Shown here one piece after another: positions 22,140-33,985 of a stretch of DNA of 64,000 nucleotides. Under the pieces are notes generated by a model. It made no database searches. It had not been told where the DNA came from and was given only the letters and a program-made list of their open reading frames with translations. The stretch covers positions 124,001 to 188,000 of the forward strand of contig JAOTOM010004791.1 in NCBI GenBank assembly GCA_034440615.1. The letters are read 5' to 3'. How positions within the stretch are numbered: position 1 is the stretch's first letter; each line of letters begins with the position of its first letter. The DNA comes from Ashinkailepas kermadecensis. Taxonomy: Eukaryota > Arthropoda > Thecostraca > Neolepadidae. A program made the position numbers and the translations under genes.

Positions 22140-23735
22140 ATGAAAGACACCACACATCGGAAACACTCACAGCATACAAACAACACAGATCACTCTGCAA
22201 ACGAACCATCAAACACGCCAAAAGGGATTCCTGGAATACATTTTGCAACAATGTAATAGATTCACCGCTCTCGGCGAAATTTGGACACTCCTAAAAACAT
22301 TTCAGCACCGACAAAGAACTCCAATCAAATCCATCATACTCAGACACAACAACAACACCACTACAGACCCACAAACAATAGCAAACATTTTCGCACACAA
22401 CTAGCACCTTAGGTCATGCACACTCCCGCGTAACCCCCCACCTCCATTCAGACACACACGCCCACATCTTTACAACACTAGGTTTACATTCACAGAATTA
22501 CAACAAGCAATTGCACAGACAGGAAACACAAGCGTAGGCCCAGACAACAAACACCTCCCAACATAAGCACTACATGCACTATTCGACACCTACAACACCG
22601 CCTGGACAACACATACATACCCACAATCTTGGCTACACGCTCGTCTTATACCTATCCCTAAACCAAACACGGACTCAACTCTATGCGACTCCTACCGCCG
22701 TATCGCACTAACCAGCTGTTTTCATAAACTCCTCGAACGTCTTGTCAAAAAAAAACACCTTCTCTACATCATTCAAACACAAAAACTAATATCTCCTATA
22801 CAATCAGGCTTTCTTCCTAACAGATCATGTCCAGACAATCTTACCTACCTCATCACACACATCCAGGAAGCGGCGGCAATGAAGCGCTCCACTTTCGCCG
22901 TCTTCCTGGACTCAAATAAGCATACGACACCATCAACATAACAACACTACTACAATACTTATGCAACATAGACGTACAGGGCAGACTACTACATTACCTC
23001 CATTTCTACCTATTAAAACGATTATTTCAATTCAAAATTGGGCCCCACACTTCAGATACTAAATTCCCCACAATCGGCTTAATGCAAGGTTCAGTTCTAA
23101 GTCCTCTTCTCTTTATTGTTGGTCTAAATTCAGTCATCACCAACAACTTTTCGGCCAAAATTGCACTCTATGCAGACGACATCGTACTATGGATATCACA
23201 CGAAACACCAACTCACACACTAGCAATACTACAAAACGCACTATCAAAACTACACAATAAACTCGCATTACTAAATCTACACATCGCACCATACAAATCC
23301 AAATGCATACTTTTTGGCTACAAACGACACACAGACTTACAACCACTGAAAATAGACCATACACCCATACCATGTGCTACCACAGCACAATTCTTAGGCA
23401 TCACATTAGACCCACAATAGACCTTTCGGTCACACATCTTATACATCCAAAAACGCGCATCAAAAGGAATAAACATACTCCGAGCACTATCCGGCACAAA
23501 CTGGAGATCGGATCGAAATTCACTACTGACTTTATACAAAACAATCATTCGGCCAATCATGGAATACGGATCACCACTCTTCGAAAACGCTGCTAAATCA
23601 AACCTCAGAATTATAGACACACTTCAACGCCAATGCCTAAAAATAGCTACAGGAGCATACACCACCTCACCCTATCTCGCTCTTCACATATACAACCACA
23701 TACCAGAACTACAACACAGCCGCACATAAGCACTA
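22140..23735 (+). pseudogene. Element D reverse transcriptase, degenerate
   Basis: Visible in order: a connector rich in R/K (22140-22260), SVGPDNKHLP, IPIPKPNTD, YRRIALTSCFHKLLERLV, SGFLPNRSC, AVFLDSNK (motif A, broken by a one-base loss), LMQGSVLSPLLFIVGLNSV (motif B), YADDIVLW (motif C, 23171-23194), then the thumb: FLGITLDPQ, stop, GINILRALSGTNWRSDRNS and IIRPIMEYGSPLF. Several stops and shifts (22340, 22400, 22565, 22920, 23420) inactivate it. Confidence 0.85.
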
Positions 23736-23949
23736 CTCAGATACCACTACAAAACACAACTCATTAGACAACACCCATGCACTCAGACACTAAAAATTCG
23801 CACCAAACGCATACACCAACTAATGAATAAAACACCACCTAAAACTACAATAGGTTGCCGCATCCACCAACACGCAAATAGGTTACACATTACACTCCCC
23901 ACATCAAAATCACTCCCACCACCTACTGCATGGTGGAAACACCAAACAC

Positions 23950-24525
23950 CCACAACACACTTCATCATCGACAAACCGAAACATGCATACACAGACACAG
24001 AAATACAACTCTTCCTTCAATTCATATCACATTACGCAAATTACAATATCATCTACACCGACGGTTTAAAATCACGTACACAACAGGCGGGCACAGCGGC
24101 GGTGCTGTACCCCAATACCGTGTCATCCTGCGTGTCCGTCTGCACGACACAGCATCTACATACACATCAGAATTATATATAATCTCTTCGGCCCATTCCA
24201 CTATCTACAACACAAAAATTGAACACAACATCATAGCCACAGACGCAAAATCAGCACTAAAAAGCATAACACCCTACACCACATTCAAACACCCCCTTAT
24301 CTGTCTGGGCAGTATGTGCAAAATACTGCACATACTTAAAAACTAAACACTCGACAACGACTACTTCTCCTCTGGATACCAAGCCACACAAACATACAAG
24401 GCAACGAACACGCATACACCGAAGCAAACATAGCCACAACACTGCAACAAACCACACACTGTCCATACTGACAATCCGACTATTACCCCACAATACACCA
24501 GGCCATCAACAAACACATTTTTTTC
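23950..24525 (+). pseudogene. Element D RNase H domain
   Basis: IIYTDGLKSRTQQAGTAAV gives the first aspartate. After a shift SELYIISSAHS gives the glutamate and IATDAKSALKSI the second aspartate. The last motif is seen as GNEHAYTEANIA. The frame decays before 24525, where repeat X begins at 24533. Confidence 0.8.
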
Positions 24526-24532
24526 TCCTATT

Positions 24533-25115
24533 GTCGACCCCTGTTTCGTATGCAGCAGCCTATCCTATTTGGCTACACGCACTATTACAGGCTCCATTGA
24601 TATTGGGCTTTCATGTGGCCAGCTATTCAAAAGCCAGACAGTCAGCTTAGGAATACCTCAGGATGCCAATACATATGTCATCTTTCTGTGTACCTCCAGT
24701 TCACTACAACTGGTTGCATCCCTTTTTTGTCTTTTTGTTTGCAGATAGGCCACCACCAGTTATTAGTAGAAGTAGCCCCAGGAGCACCTCAGCTAGGTAG
24801 CAAGCTAGTAACACCAAGGAACTCCTGGGGCCACAAAGTGAAATGTGTTATGAGGGGGAGAAAGGGAAAAGTTGGATCCATGTATATACACATGCACAAG
24901 CACACATACCTGCATATGCACACACATCAAACATGTACACCTACACATACTTCACATAGATACACATATGTGCTCACATATCATTTATACAAATATACCT
25001 ACATACACATATACTAACATGCACATACATAAACATACACACATATGCATCCATACACACCTACACACATACACATGCATATGCACACCTGTATTTACAT
25101 GCAATTAAACATATA
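24533..25115 (+). repeat. Dispersed repeat X, copy 1
   Basis: Matches the reverse complement of 54028-54565 over about 450 bases, from GTCGACC through GCTACACGCACTATTACAGG to a CACATA-rich tail. It contains a perfect 10-bp hairpin: GCCCCAGGAG (24775-24784) against CTCCTGGGGC (24822-24831). The tail is an imperfect (CACATA)n tract from about 24880 to 25110. No conserved frame. Confidence 0.82.
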
Positions 25116-28090
25116 GCTACACATGCATCTTCACATATGCATATACTTGATGATCCAGTTTTACTCACGTATGTTAATCACCTACATATAATAATTCCTC
25201 TGCTTTTTTGTAGTATGCAATTGATCACGGTTAATTTTTGCTCGCCAGTTAGTTTCTCATATATAAGTCAATGAAATAAGCTCTGTTAACTTTTTTTTTA
25301 TATCTTCCTTCTTAATAGGTACATGATTACAGGAAGAAAATTTTGAACCAATAATACTATTCCAAGTTCTTGGTGCTATAAATGATATGGAATGAAGTCT
25401 ATAGGATTTCGATGAAAAAGGTACGTGGAAATGATCAACATGCCTTAAATTACTTGGTGATGAGTATTGGAACATATTCAATTATAGTGATTGGTAATGT
25501 TTGATTAAAAAATATGTGAAGTTGTAATATGTTCTGCTCCTGTACAATATGAGGGAACTTCAAAATGTTATATTTGACAAACAATTAATTTGTAGAGTAT
25601 GTATATTGCTGATTATCTATGATTCTGAATGTTTTTTTTTGTATTTTAACAATTATGTCTAATCGTGTTCGAATATTGTTTCCACATATTAATGCACAAT
25701 AATTTAAATAGGGAAGAATCAAAGAATTATAGAAATATTCCAATTCACGACTGGTGATATAGTATTTTGCTCTTCCCACTATTCCTAGATTTCTGCTAGT
25801 TTTTGCAGCAACATATGCTATGTGATACTTCCATGTTAATTTTTCATCGACTATTACACCAAGATATCTGATTTGCTGTTTCCTGTGAACTTTTTGAGAT
25901 TTTATGGTTATGTTAAGTCAGCACTAGGCATACTGGCATAAATTTGGTAATTTGTTTTTGTGGCATTCAGTTATAATCTATTAGCTTGAAACCATTCAGT
26001 TATTCCTGTAACAATGGCATTGACTTTAATTTGTAGTTCCTTTATATTTGTAGCTTTAATCATGACAGCAGCATCATCAGCAAATGAATATAATGTTCCA
26101 TGTAATTAATTACCCAAATAATTTATGTATATAAGGAAGAGTAGTGGACAAAGTATGGAGCCTTGTGGAACTCCCATTGTAATGCACTCTGCATTTGAGA
26201 TGACATCATTCATTTTTGTTTGCTGGGAACGATCTTTTAAATATGAATGTAATATCCTGAGTAGAGTTCCTCAGATGCCAATATGTTCGATTTTTTTCAG
26301 TAAAACGTCCATGCTCACAGTATCAAAAACGTTTTTTCTTCCAAGTCAAAATAAAGTCCACAAGTAAGTTCTTTCTTTTCCAAAGATTTTGTAATTCTTC
26401 ATAAATGTGAGCAATTGGCATGTATGATGTAGGTGCTATGTTTGATTCTAAATCCAAATTTGAGTGTACTGAGTATATTATTCAGTTCGAGATAACATAT
26501 GAGATAAGAATACACCATTTTTTCAAGGATTTTTTAACATACTGGTAGCATATAAATAGGCCTATAACTTGTGTATTTGTTCAGTTGTCGTGCCTTAAAT
26601 ATTGGTGAAATTATGGCTTCTTTTAGTTGTTTAGGAAAAACGCCATGTCCCAGGCAGTGGTTAAAGAAGTGGGTGATTTGTTTCAGGATATTTGTGTAAG
26701 TCAGTAAGAGAGTTTTGTACTAATGGCATCAGCCTCTCCTCCAACAGAGGAGATGTGACTTTATAATTGTTCCAACTGGGATTTCATTAGTGTACATGTC
26801 TTGCTCCCAAATAGCATAGTCATGCATTGCAATGTATTCCATTGGATCTGTGTTAGAAGTAGTAGTCTTCTTTTCTAATTTGCTGTCAATGGTTGAAAAG
26901 AAATTGTTGAAGGCATTAGGAATTTGTTCTGTTTGATATTCATTATCTTCTTCATCTAACATGGATGCTGGGATTTTTTGTTTTGTTCTATGTTTATTTA
27001 TCAGTTCATGTAATATTTACCAAGTTTTCTTTCCATTTGATTTGCTATAGTGACCGGCATTTGCATAGTGTAGCTTCTTTGCTTCTCTGATGATCTTTAT
27101 GAGGATGTTCCTGAATTGTTTGCATTAAACTTCACTATGTGGATTTTGATTTTTAATAAACTTCTTATATAGCTTGTTTTTTTTCGTTTTATGGAACATA
27201 ATATACCAGAGCTAATCCAGGCTTTCATGGGGGTTTTCCTACTGCTTGGGATTACTTGCTTTGTAATAATATGCATGCCATCATTATATGCTGAGAGCAA
27301 AACACTGCATGCTAAGGTTGGATCATTGTGCTGATGGAAATTATTCAATCTTGATGCTAATTATTCATTTAAGGGATGGATTTGATTGTAATCAAGTATT
27401 TATTTTGGATAATTTTACTTCTTTTCTTTTGTCTGGGTAGTTAATGCTACAAACACTGGAAAATGATCTGAAAGGTCTTCCATCAGTATACCTTATGAGG
27501 AAATGCATGAAAAATCATTTATGGAGATATTGTCCATTAAGGAACTAGTAGTATTTTGTACCCGAGTAGCATTTGTGATTGTTGGCAGAAAACTATATGA
27601 CAATAGTTGGTTTGAGGATCTCTCCATATTTCTGTTATTTTGTATATTTGGAAGATTGTAGTTGAGATCTCCTTTTATAATTGTAAGCTTCGTCTCATTC
27701 TATACCATTTGTAGCAATTGTTCAGTGCCTTCAATACAATTATTGTGGGGAATGTTGGGGGACGATAAACCTGGAAAATGATAATTGATCTTGTACTATT
27801 TTGAGACTCAAGTTTATTTTCAACAGCAGCAGTTTCATCAAGTTGATCTACAATATATTTTCTTTCTCTTGATTCCAAACTATTGTGAATGTAAATTGCA
27901 GACACATGTAAATTGCATCCTTCTCCCTGCCTTCGACTTGCTGCATACATTTTTTAATTGCTCATTTTGAAGAACTTTTCTGTATTTTTGCTAAGCCATA
28001 TTTCTGATAAACATACAGCTGACCAGTTGATTCCAGTTGTAGCTAAGAAGTTTTCTAAGTCATCAAATTTATTCTTGACATACTTAACTT

Positions 28091-28328
28091 GTAATATAAC
28101 GAAGAATGGCTCTTAGATGCTCCTGGGTTTTAGACATTGCGTGTAAAGAAAATATACGACCTTCAATATACCAGGAGGTGCTGAGTTGACATCAAAAGTA
28201 ACGATAAAGGTTGTACTTTATTACTCAACGTTTCGGCCAGGGGCCATCGTCAGGAGTCACATCGTTACTTTTGATGTCAACTCAGCACCTCCTGGTATAT
28301 TGAAGGTCGTATATTTTCTTTACACGCA
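28091..28328. mobile_element. 238-bp palindromic insertion with 11-bp target duplication
   Basis: ATACTTAACTT occurs at 28080-28090 and 28329-28339, and the CR1-like frame reads across if 28091-28328 is removed. The insert consists of 45 unique bases followed by two perfectly complementary 70-base arms around a 55-base loop with a hammerhead-like motif. There is no coding capacity. It could be a palindromic, snap-back product of a Penelope-like or retrozyme-like element. Confidence 0.8.
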
Positions 28329-28330
28329 AT
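28136..28330. repeat. Perfect 70-bp inverted repeat with 55-bp loop
   Basis: The left arm 28136-28205 is the exact reverse complement of 28261-28330. I compared all 70 positions and found no mismatch. The last two bases of the right arm overlap the target duplication. Confidence 0.95.
28223..28257 (-). ncRNA. Hammerhead-ribozyme-like motif with canonical core
   Basis: On the minus strand: ACTC (stem I), CTGACGA (exact CUGANGA), stem II TGGCC/GGCC with CCT loop, GAAAC, GTT as cleavage triplet, then GAGT pairing with ACTC. This is the best match to the hammerhead consensus in the window. Stem III is minimal. Confidence 0.72.
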
Positions 28331-28947
28331 ACTTAACTTTTAAGTGTATTACCGAAACCCGCCTGTGCACATCTGTTCTAAGTTTGCTTGGAAGTACATA
28401 ATCACATTGTCTTAGAGTGTGTTCACATTCAGAAAATTCCTCTCCTAGTCCCTGTTTTAAATAGTTGAGAAAACTGGCTTGCCCTTGATATATGTCCCCA
28501 GTTACCATAATATTTATTAAATGTCTACCTTACCTTGACTTTTTAGTTGTTCTGTTTCATCTAAATAACCTAGTTCCGATACCAGTATATTTTTGCCACC
28601 TTTTTTCTAATCGGGACCCAGATTGGGGTGTCACGAGAAAAAAAAGAAAGAAAGAAAAATGAATATAAATCAATGTGTTTTTGCAGTCTATTCATTTTTT
28701 TGAAGTTGTATTTTTGTATTAATTTAAATTCAGTTACGTACCCAGTCACGTGTCATTCTACATGGTATTTTTTCAAACATTCAAACGTTCAACAAACATT
28801 TTTCCGTTTTTGTCACCGTCTGGTTCAGCATAGAGGGTGTTTGTAAGTAAAAGGGATCAAAATAAATACAGTAATGGCTATGTGTCTGAATATAGTTATT
28901 CCGGAAGTGATTTGAAAAGCAAAATGAAGTGCTGTTATTTCATAAAG

Positions 28948-29344
28948 TCTGTTGAACGAACATGGGATTCAACAAACATGGAACACAGCAATAACACAGC
29001 TTCACGAAATACACATAAAACACGAATACTGGCACACCATGAACCAGAACACCAGATTTAAAGAAAGAATACTGAAACGACTGAGCATCGGACACACAGC
29101 ACTCACACACTCTTACCTCCTTCTAAACCGTCCACGACCAAAATGCACGACATGTTACCGAACTTTTACAATCAAACACATACTCATATACTGCACCAAA
29201 TACCAAAGACAATATATCACAAACTACTGCACTACAAACAACATCCCACTAAACCTCACCACTCTTCTCAACGATGAACATCCAACACTACACGAACATA
29301 TCTTCCACTGTCTCGCTATCACACGCATACTGGAAGAAATGTGA
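28948..29344 (+). pseudogene. Element D C-terminal region with CCHC-like finger
   Basis: NEHGIQQTWNTAITQLHEIH leads into RILKRLSIGHTALTHSYLLL and CTTCYRTFTIKHILIYCTKY (the C..C...H....C finger), ending HCLAITRILEEM and a stop at 29341-29343. This matches the C-terminal layout of elements A and C (RLR.GHT.LTH, then finger, then short leucine-rich tail). It is the best-preserved frame in the element. Confidence 0.82.
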
Positions 29345-29884
29345 AAAGAAAAAAGGTAGAGGGGAAAAAGAGAGAGGAAAATGAAAAGATATGTTAAAAA
29401 CGAACAAAAGATTGGCCATATATAAAAATACGTAAAAAAAGACAAGAAAGTTAAAACCATTATCCCAAAAGTGTTCTACATGTGATTGCACTGTTCCAAT
29501 ACTGTGGCGATGGCCCTCCCCCCCCCCTCCCTCTACACCCTATACCCCAACGTGGCATCGCCCGGACTGGCTACTCTTCACTACTGCATCATCTTCGGCA
29601 TTCTACCAGATCTACCACTTCATCTCTCTACGACTGCTCCACTCAACTCTGCTCATCTTTACTCTCCTAACTTCAAGACAGTCTCAACTCTACCTCGGGA
29701 CCTTTCAACAAGCCAGATTTACTATACTTTTTTCCGTCCAGTATCCTAACTACAATGTTCCTCACACCCCCTCGCTCCACATCTAATCCCAGCACAGATA
29801 CATATACACATCTCCACACACCCCGAAACAGCCGATATCACCTCAAGGTGGCAGGATGGCCACATTCAACGCACACGCACACAC
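29345..29884. other. 3' flank of element D, nothing recognised
   Basis: Begins with an A/G-rich stretch that may be the element 3' UTR, then a pyrimidine-rich part (29517-29760). No genes seen. Confidence 0.35.
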
Positions 29885-30280
29885 AATGTAGGAGCCTGCT
29901 TCAAGTGGATGACAATGTTGTAGTTGGTTGTGTTGTAGGAGCGCCGAACGGGGGCGGCAGTTAGATCGGGCAACATTGATGGACTGTGCTGATATCATAA
30001 AGTGGTATTTAACGAGTTATAGTGTTCTGCGTTGTTGTAGGCTGGGGAGACTGGCCTCAGCCCAGATACTGCGTAGTGGGTGTGGTACGGCGTGCCACGG
30101 TGATGAGGCGCAGTGCGTGGTTTTGTATGCATTCTGGTGATGTGGTGTGCGTGGGGGATATATGATCGAAGATATACGCATTGCATTTCAGGATTGAACG
30201 TATTAGGGCGACATATATTTTTTAGCGACATATATTGTTGAGGGTCGCCAGATCTGTACCCCAGTCCCGACCGGAGATGG
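29885..30280 (-). pseudogene. Second copy of element B: RT thumb fragment
   Basis: DNA similarity to bases 1-245 is clear (shared words GGCCTCAGCCC, GATATATGATCGAAGAT, GTACCCCAGTC, CGACCGGAGATG). Frames are broken and a 22-base partial duplication (GCGACATATATT twice) sits at 30209-30235. Cut at 30280 by (TA)n. Confidence 0.75.

Positions 30281-30345
<65 letters not shown>
30279..30345. repeat. (TA)n microsatellite
   Basis: About 32 TA units between the element B fragment and the SINE. Confidence 0.95.
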
Positions 30346-30349
<4 letters not shown>

Positions 30350-30710
30350 TTGCAGCTCCAGGTGCCCACGGGATGTGTTTTGCACTTCTTTATTATTTAC
30401 TCACAATTCTTGCTGTTTCTGAACCAGGGTCCTATTACTAAACAGAGCTCGTTGCGTGAACCCTGACCCCACCACCCTATCCATGAATTCCAGTTCAACA
30501 GCAGAATTTTGACCGAGAGCTTAGCGTGCCATCAATGCACCGACACGGCCGCCCGGTAGCTCGTCCCCGGCCTCATCGAGCCAGCTGCCGACTGACCCTC
30601 CCAGCCGTAGACTAAATGCGAGCGCGTGAAGCGGCTCGAACCCTGTCTTGCCTGGACAAGTGAGACCAGTGTAGGCCAGCGTGCTAACCAACTACCGGGG
30701 AAGCAAAGCG
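30346..30710 (-). mobile_element. tRNA-derived SINE candidate
   Basis: On the minus strand, CCGGTAGTTGGTTAGCACG (30680-30698) resembles a tRNA D-arm/A box, and GGTTCGAGCCG (30632-30642) is a good B box about 45 bases later, as in RNA polymerase III promoters. The body continues about 280 bases to an A/T-rich end that meets (TA)n at 30345. No target duplication was found. Confidence 0.55.
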
Positions 30711-30744
30711 GCATCGACATGAAATGCCAAGGCGGAAGTTACCT

Positions 30745-31969
30745 CTGAAAAGGAAAACAAGATGCTAGGCTAGGTTATGTTAGGTTAATTGTGTTGTGAA
30801 AATGTGCTCCTGTTATTTCCGTCAGAAAACTTCATTATTTTCTCTGAAAAGGGTTAGGTTGCCATAGGTTTCTAAAAAAATAAACTATTGAACACAAAAT
30901 TGTGCTGAAGATTTTGTTTTAAAGGAGCTAGGCTAGAGAAACTACTTTGACACAATTATGCACAAATTTTCAGATAGTTAAAAAATTATCTCGAAATTCT
31001 GCTTCCAATGCAATGTTTATGAATGTGGTTAAGATGTTGCGACCACTCATTTCCTCTGCAAATGCATGCTTTTCAGATGGCAGGTAAAGTAACACCAAAC
31101 AGGGGTTTGGAGTTGGGTAATAAAAAGTAATATTGAAAATATAGAAAAAATGTAACACCACCCAGCCTAACCTAGACTAACATTCCATTTAAGAAAACAA
31201 ATCATTTTTAACGGAAAAGTTTGGAACAATTGTTTCCTAAAACATTTTTAACACAAGAAAACCAAAGGTAATTAACCTGTTGTTGAAGTAAAAAATTAAT
31301 CGAATTTTTGTTTAAAAAACTTCAGATACATTTTTGCTACATTTTTCCGACCTAAAAGTAAAGCCTAACCTAGCCTAACCGAACCAATCATAACCCTTTT
31401 GTTTGCTTCATTGATATACAATATGTATCAAACTTGTTTTCTGGATACTTTAAACTGGAATACACTGAGCAGGCAAGGTTAGGTAAGGCTGGAGATTCAC
31501 AAAATATAGTCTGACGTTATTATTCATTACTTATTACCTCATCCAAAGCCATCATGCTTGCATGACTTTGCTTACAAACTGAAAAATAAGCATTTATGAT
31601 GGAAATCCATGCTCACATCATCTAACTTATGTTGATATGCATGGCATTGAAGCATGTGATCAAAATCCAATGACTCCTTGAAGATGAAAATTGTACCCAT
31701 ATAAATAGGATTCCCTTATACCATAGCACCAATATCAATGACAGGGCATTATAGATTATATTTTACCAATGTCAAATGTTGCGTTGCGTTGGCCAATGCG
31801 AACACAACAAGTTCTATGTATGGCAAATGCTAAGTAAATTTTCAGTTTAAGGTAATTTTTAAATTTCTGGAATTTCTTTTCCATTGGAATGTTTCTGAAG
31901 GTGGTTAACATGATGCAACCACACATGTTCTCTACAAATGCATACTTTTCGGTTGGGAGGGCAAATAAC
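30745..31969. other. Non-coding block with TTAGG-like words and an internal duplication
   Basis: 30760-30790 and 31365-31400 contain GGTTAGGTT-type words and their complements. Block 30955-31215 is similar to a second block made of 31845-31969 plus 33835-33985, now split by the inverted-repeat element at 31970-33834. No gene is seen. Confidence 0.5.
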
Positions 31970-32744
31970 CGTTAGGCGTCAGACGCAATGTTAATGTGGA
32001 CATCGGGGGAATCTCCAGAAAAGAAAGAAAACAGGTAGGTTCCTGATGCCATTCAAGGACTCTAAAATATGCGCCCGGGACAAGCGCACCCGGATGTTCA
32101 CTAGTGTGTGCGCGAAGAATATACGTTACAATTTATGAGGCTCATTCTTCATAAAATATGATGCGAAGTGCATTTATGAAAGTTAGCTTGCCTTCAGACG
32201 TCAATTTCATTGCCACTTACAGTGATACATTGCGCATATTGTTACTTTGCGCATTGGCTTATGGAACTATTTTACCACCATAGCCGGCGGGCCCCGCGGC
32301 CCGCGGCCCCGACCGCCCGATATTCATAATATGGCCGGGCGCGCTTGGGCGCGGACCATTCCCTGGATGTTAATGGGCCCCAACGCCCATGTTACAGGTA
32401 TATTTTAATACTTGAAGGGAAAGGCGATGTGCCTGGCCTTAGTACCGCCACCACTGGAGTTGAGCCCGACAGATTTTCTCGATATTGTGTAAGAACATCA
32501 CGCTTATTGGCGTTGAATGGAAATAATGCATCTACAACCGTGAATTTCACCTACACCATTTTGGCGTGGCAGAGTCGATGTTGCTTAGTATTGTCGAAAT
32601 AAACTTTACTTTTTGTTGTGCCACCGCTCGGCGGCCCTACGGATCCTCTGGGCAGCCCGTCGGCGCTTGACGTGCATCGAGCCATGCCAGAACCTCAATA
32701 ATGCCCGAAAGCTTCATGTTAAGAGGTAAAAAATGGCATGGCTA

Positions 32745-33465
32745 GATATCGTTGAAAGTAGTCGAGTATGGCGTCAGAAGGCAGCTGATTTCATGCCGGT
32801 TTATTTGAGACAATTGGAAATTAATTTGCTAATGTAGAACATCTGACATGCAATTAAAAGGAATACAATATGATGATTCGAGACAGAAATCCTGGAATTG
32901 AGTGCAAAAATGTCAGTGCTAATTATCTATAAAAGTAGTCGAGTGTGGCATCAGAAGGCACCTGATTTTATGCCGGTTTATTTGAGGCCCTTGGAAATTA
33001 ATTCGGTAATGTAGGACATCTGATGTACAATTAAAAGGAATACAATAGGATAATTCGAAACAGAAATCCTGGAATTGAGTTTAAAAAATGACAGGGTTAG
33101 ATACATATCAAAGTAGTCGAGTATGACATCAGAAGGCAGCTGATTGTATGCTGTTTTATTTGAGACCATTGGAAATTAATTCGCTAATGTAGAACATCTG
33201 ATATACAATTTAAAGGAATACAATGTGATAATTCGAGACACAAATCCTGAAATTGAGTGCAAAAATGACATGGTTAGATATCCATCAAAGTAGTCGAGTG
33301 TGGCATCAGAAGGCACCTGATTTTATGCCGGTTTATTTAAGACCATTGGAAATTAATTCGGTAATGTAGAACATCTGGTATACAATTTAAAGTGATACCA
33401 TGTGATAATTTTGGACACAAATTCTGGAATTGAGTGCAAAAGTGACAGGGTTCAACCTTCATGGA
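32745..33465. repeat. Tandem repeat, about 179-bp unit, four copies
   Basis: GTCGAGT recurs at about 32761, 32939, 33117 and 33295. Units 1 and 3 share GGCAGCTGATT, units 2 and 4 share GTGTGGCATC and GGCACCTGATTTTATG, suggesting a two-unit higher-order repeat of about 357 bp. A fifth, decayed copy may follow 33465. Confidence 0.85.
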
Positions 33466-33759
33466 AGTTATTCAAGATGATATAAAAATGTAGCGCGTTC
33501 GATTTTCGCTTAGTTAAGAACATTGGAACTTGCCAGCACATCACACAGAAGATGTATGATACGTTTTTATTACAAGATGCTGAGTAGCTAATTACTCCCA
33601 TTTCACTTTAAGGGCAAAGTGACAGGATGAAATGATTTGATAATAAAGCGAACTACACATCATAAGAGAGCTTGTTTCAATGTTGTTCAAATTTGACCAT
33701 TGGAAATTACTTGCAACTACTCTAGAAACTAGAATATATCATTAATCATAGCAAGCCCA

Positions 33760-33795
33760 CTCTGGTGGTGTTCCTTCACAAACACACCACCAGAG
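33760..33795. repeat. Subterminal 12-bp hairpin
   Basis: CTCTGGTGGTGT (33760-33771) and ACACCACCAGAG (33784-33795) are exact inverses with a 12-base loop, 40 bases from the right end of the inverted-repeat element. Confidence 0.85.
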
Positions 33796-33985
33796 CGGCG
33801 CCACCGGTATTATGTCCGCTCATGACGCCTAACGCACCAAAAGCAGTGTTTAGAGTTAGGTAAGATAGCATAAAAGGTAATGTTCAAAACAAAGACAAAG
33901 AAGTAACACAACCCAGTCTAGCATCCCAACTTACCATGCAAGAAGGCAAATTCTTTTTAAAAATGGAAAAATTTCAAGCAATTTT

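Larger units (their letters stand above)
25259..28620 (-). pseudogene. CR1/Daphne-like non-LTR retrotransposon ORF2, degenerate (element E)
   Basis: Minus strand, right to left: a start region ending VSVIHLKVKY (28345), the 238-bp insertion, then NKFDDLENFLATTGINWSAV and CLSEIWLS (endonuclease glutamate, about 28000), FQVYRPP (about 27770), KAWISSGILCSIKRK (connector, 27225), IPNAFNNFFSTID (26900), GVPQGSILCPLLFLIYIN (motif B, about 26160), YSFADDAAVMI (motif C, about 26080), LILPYLNYCALICGNN (thumb, 25700) and YRLHSISFIAPRTWNSI (25390), stopping at 25259. Many stops and shifts. RNase H is absent, as expected for CR1-like clades. It is AT-rich, unlike host element D. Confidence 0.85.
21276..29344 (+). 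mobile_element. I-like non-LTR retrotransposon with 4.4 kb of nested insertions (element D)
   Basis: Plus-strand copy: endonuclease (21276-21923), RT (22140-23735), RNase H (23950-24525), then the C-terminal finger region at 28948-29344. Both segments share a marked A/C-rich codon bias (many ACA, CAC, AAC codons), which supports treating them as one element. The gap 24526-28947 holds repeat X and a minus-strand CR1-like element. No clean target duplication is visible at the gap edges, so the joining is inference. Confidence 0.7.
31970..33834. mobile_element. Inverted-repeat element, 1865 bp, unclassified
   Basis: Starts CGTTAGGCGTCA and ends with its exact inverse TGACGCCTAACG (12 bp). Comparison with the uninterrupted paralogous block at 31080-31130 shows the flanks rejoin at AATAAC/CACCAAA, so this is an insertion. 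A target duplication is not clear. It contains a GC-rich part (32280-32660), 179-bp tandem repeats and a 12-bp hairpin near the right end. No transposase is seen. Confidence 0.7.

Noticed and set aside
24880..25115. CACATA tract as a separate microsatellite insertion
   Set aside because: The same tract follows repeat X in copy 2, so it belongs to X.
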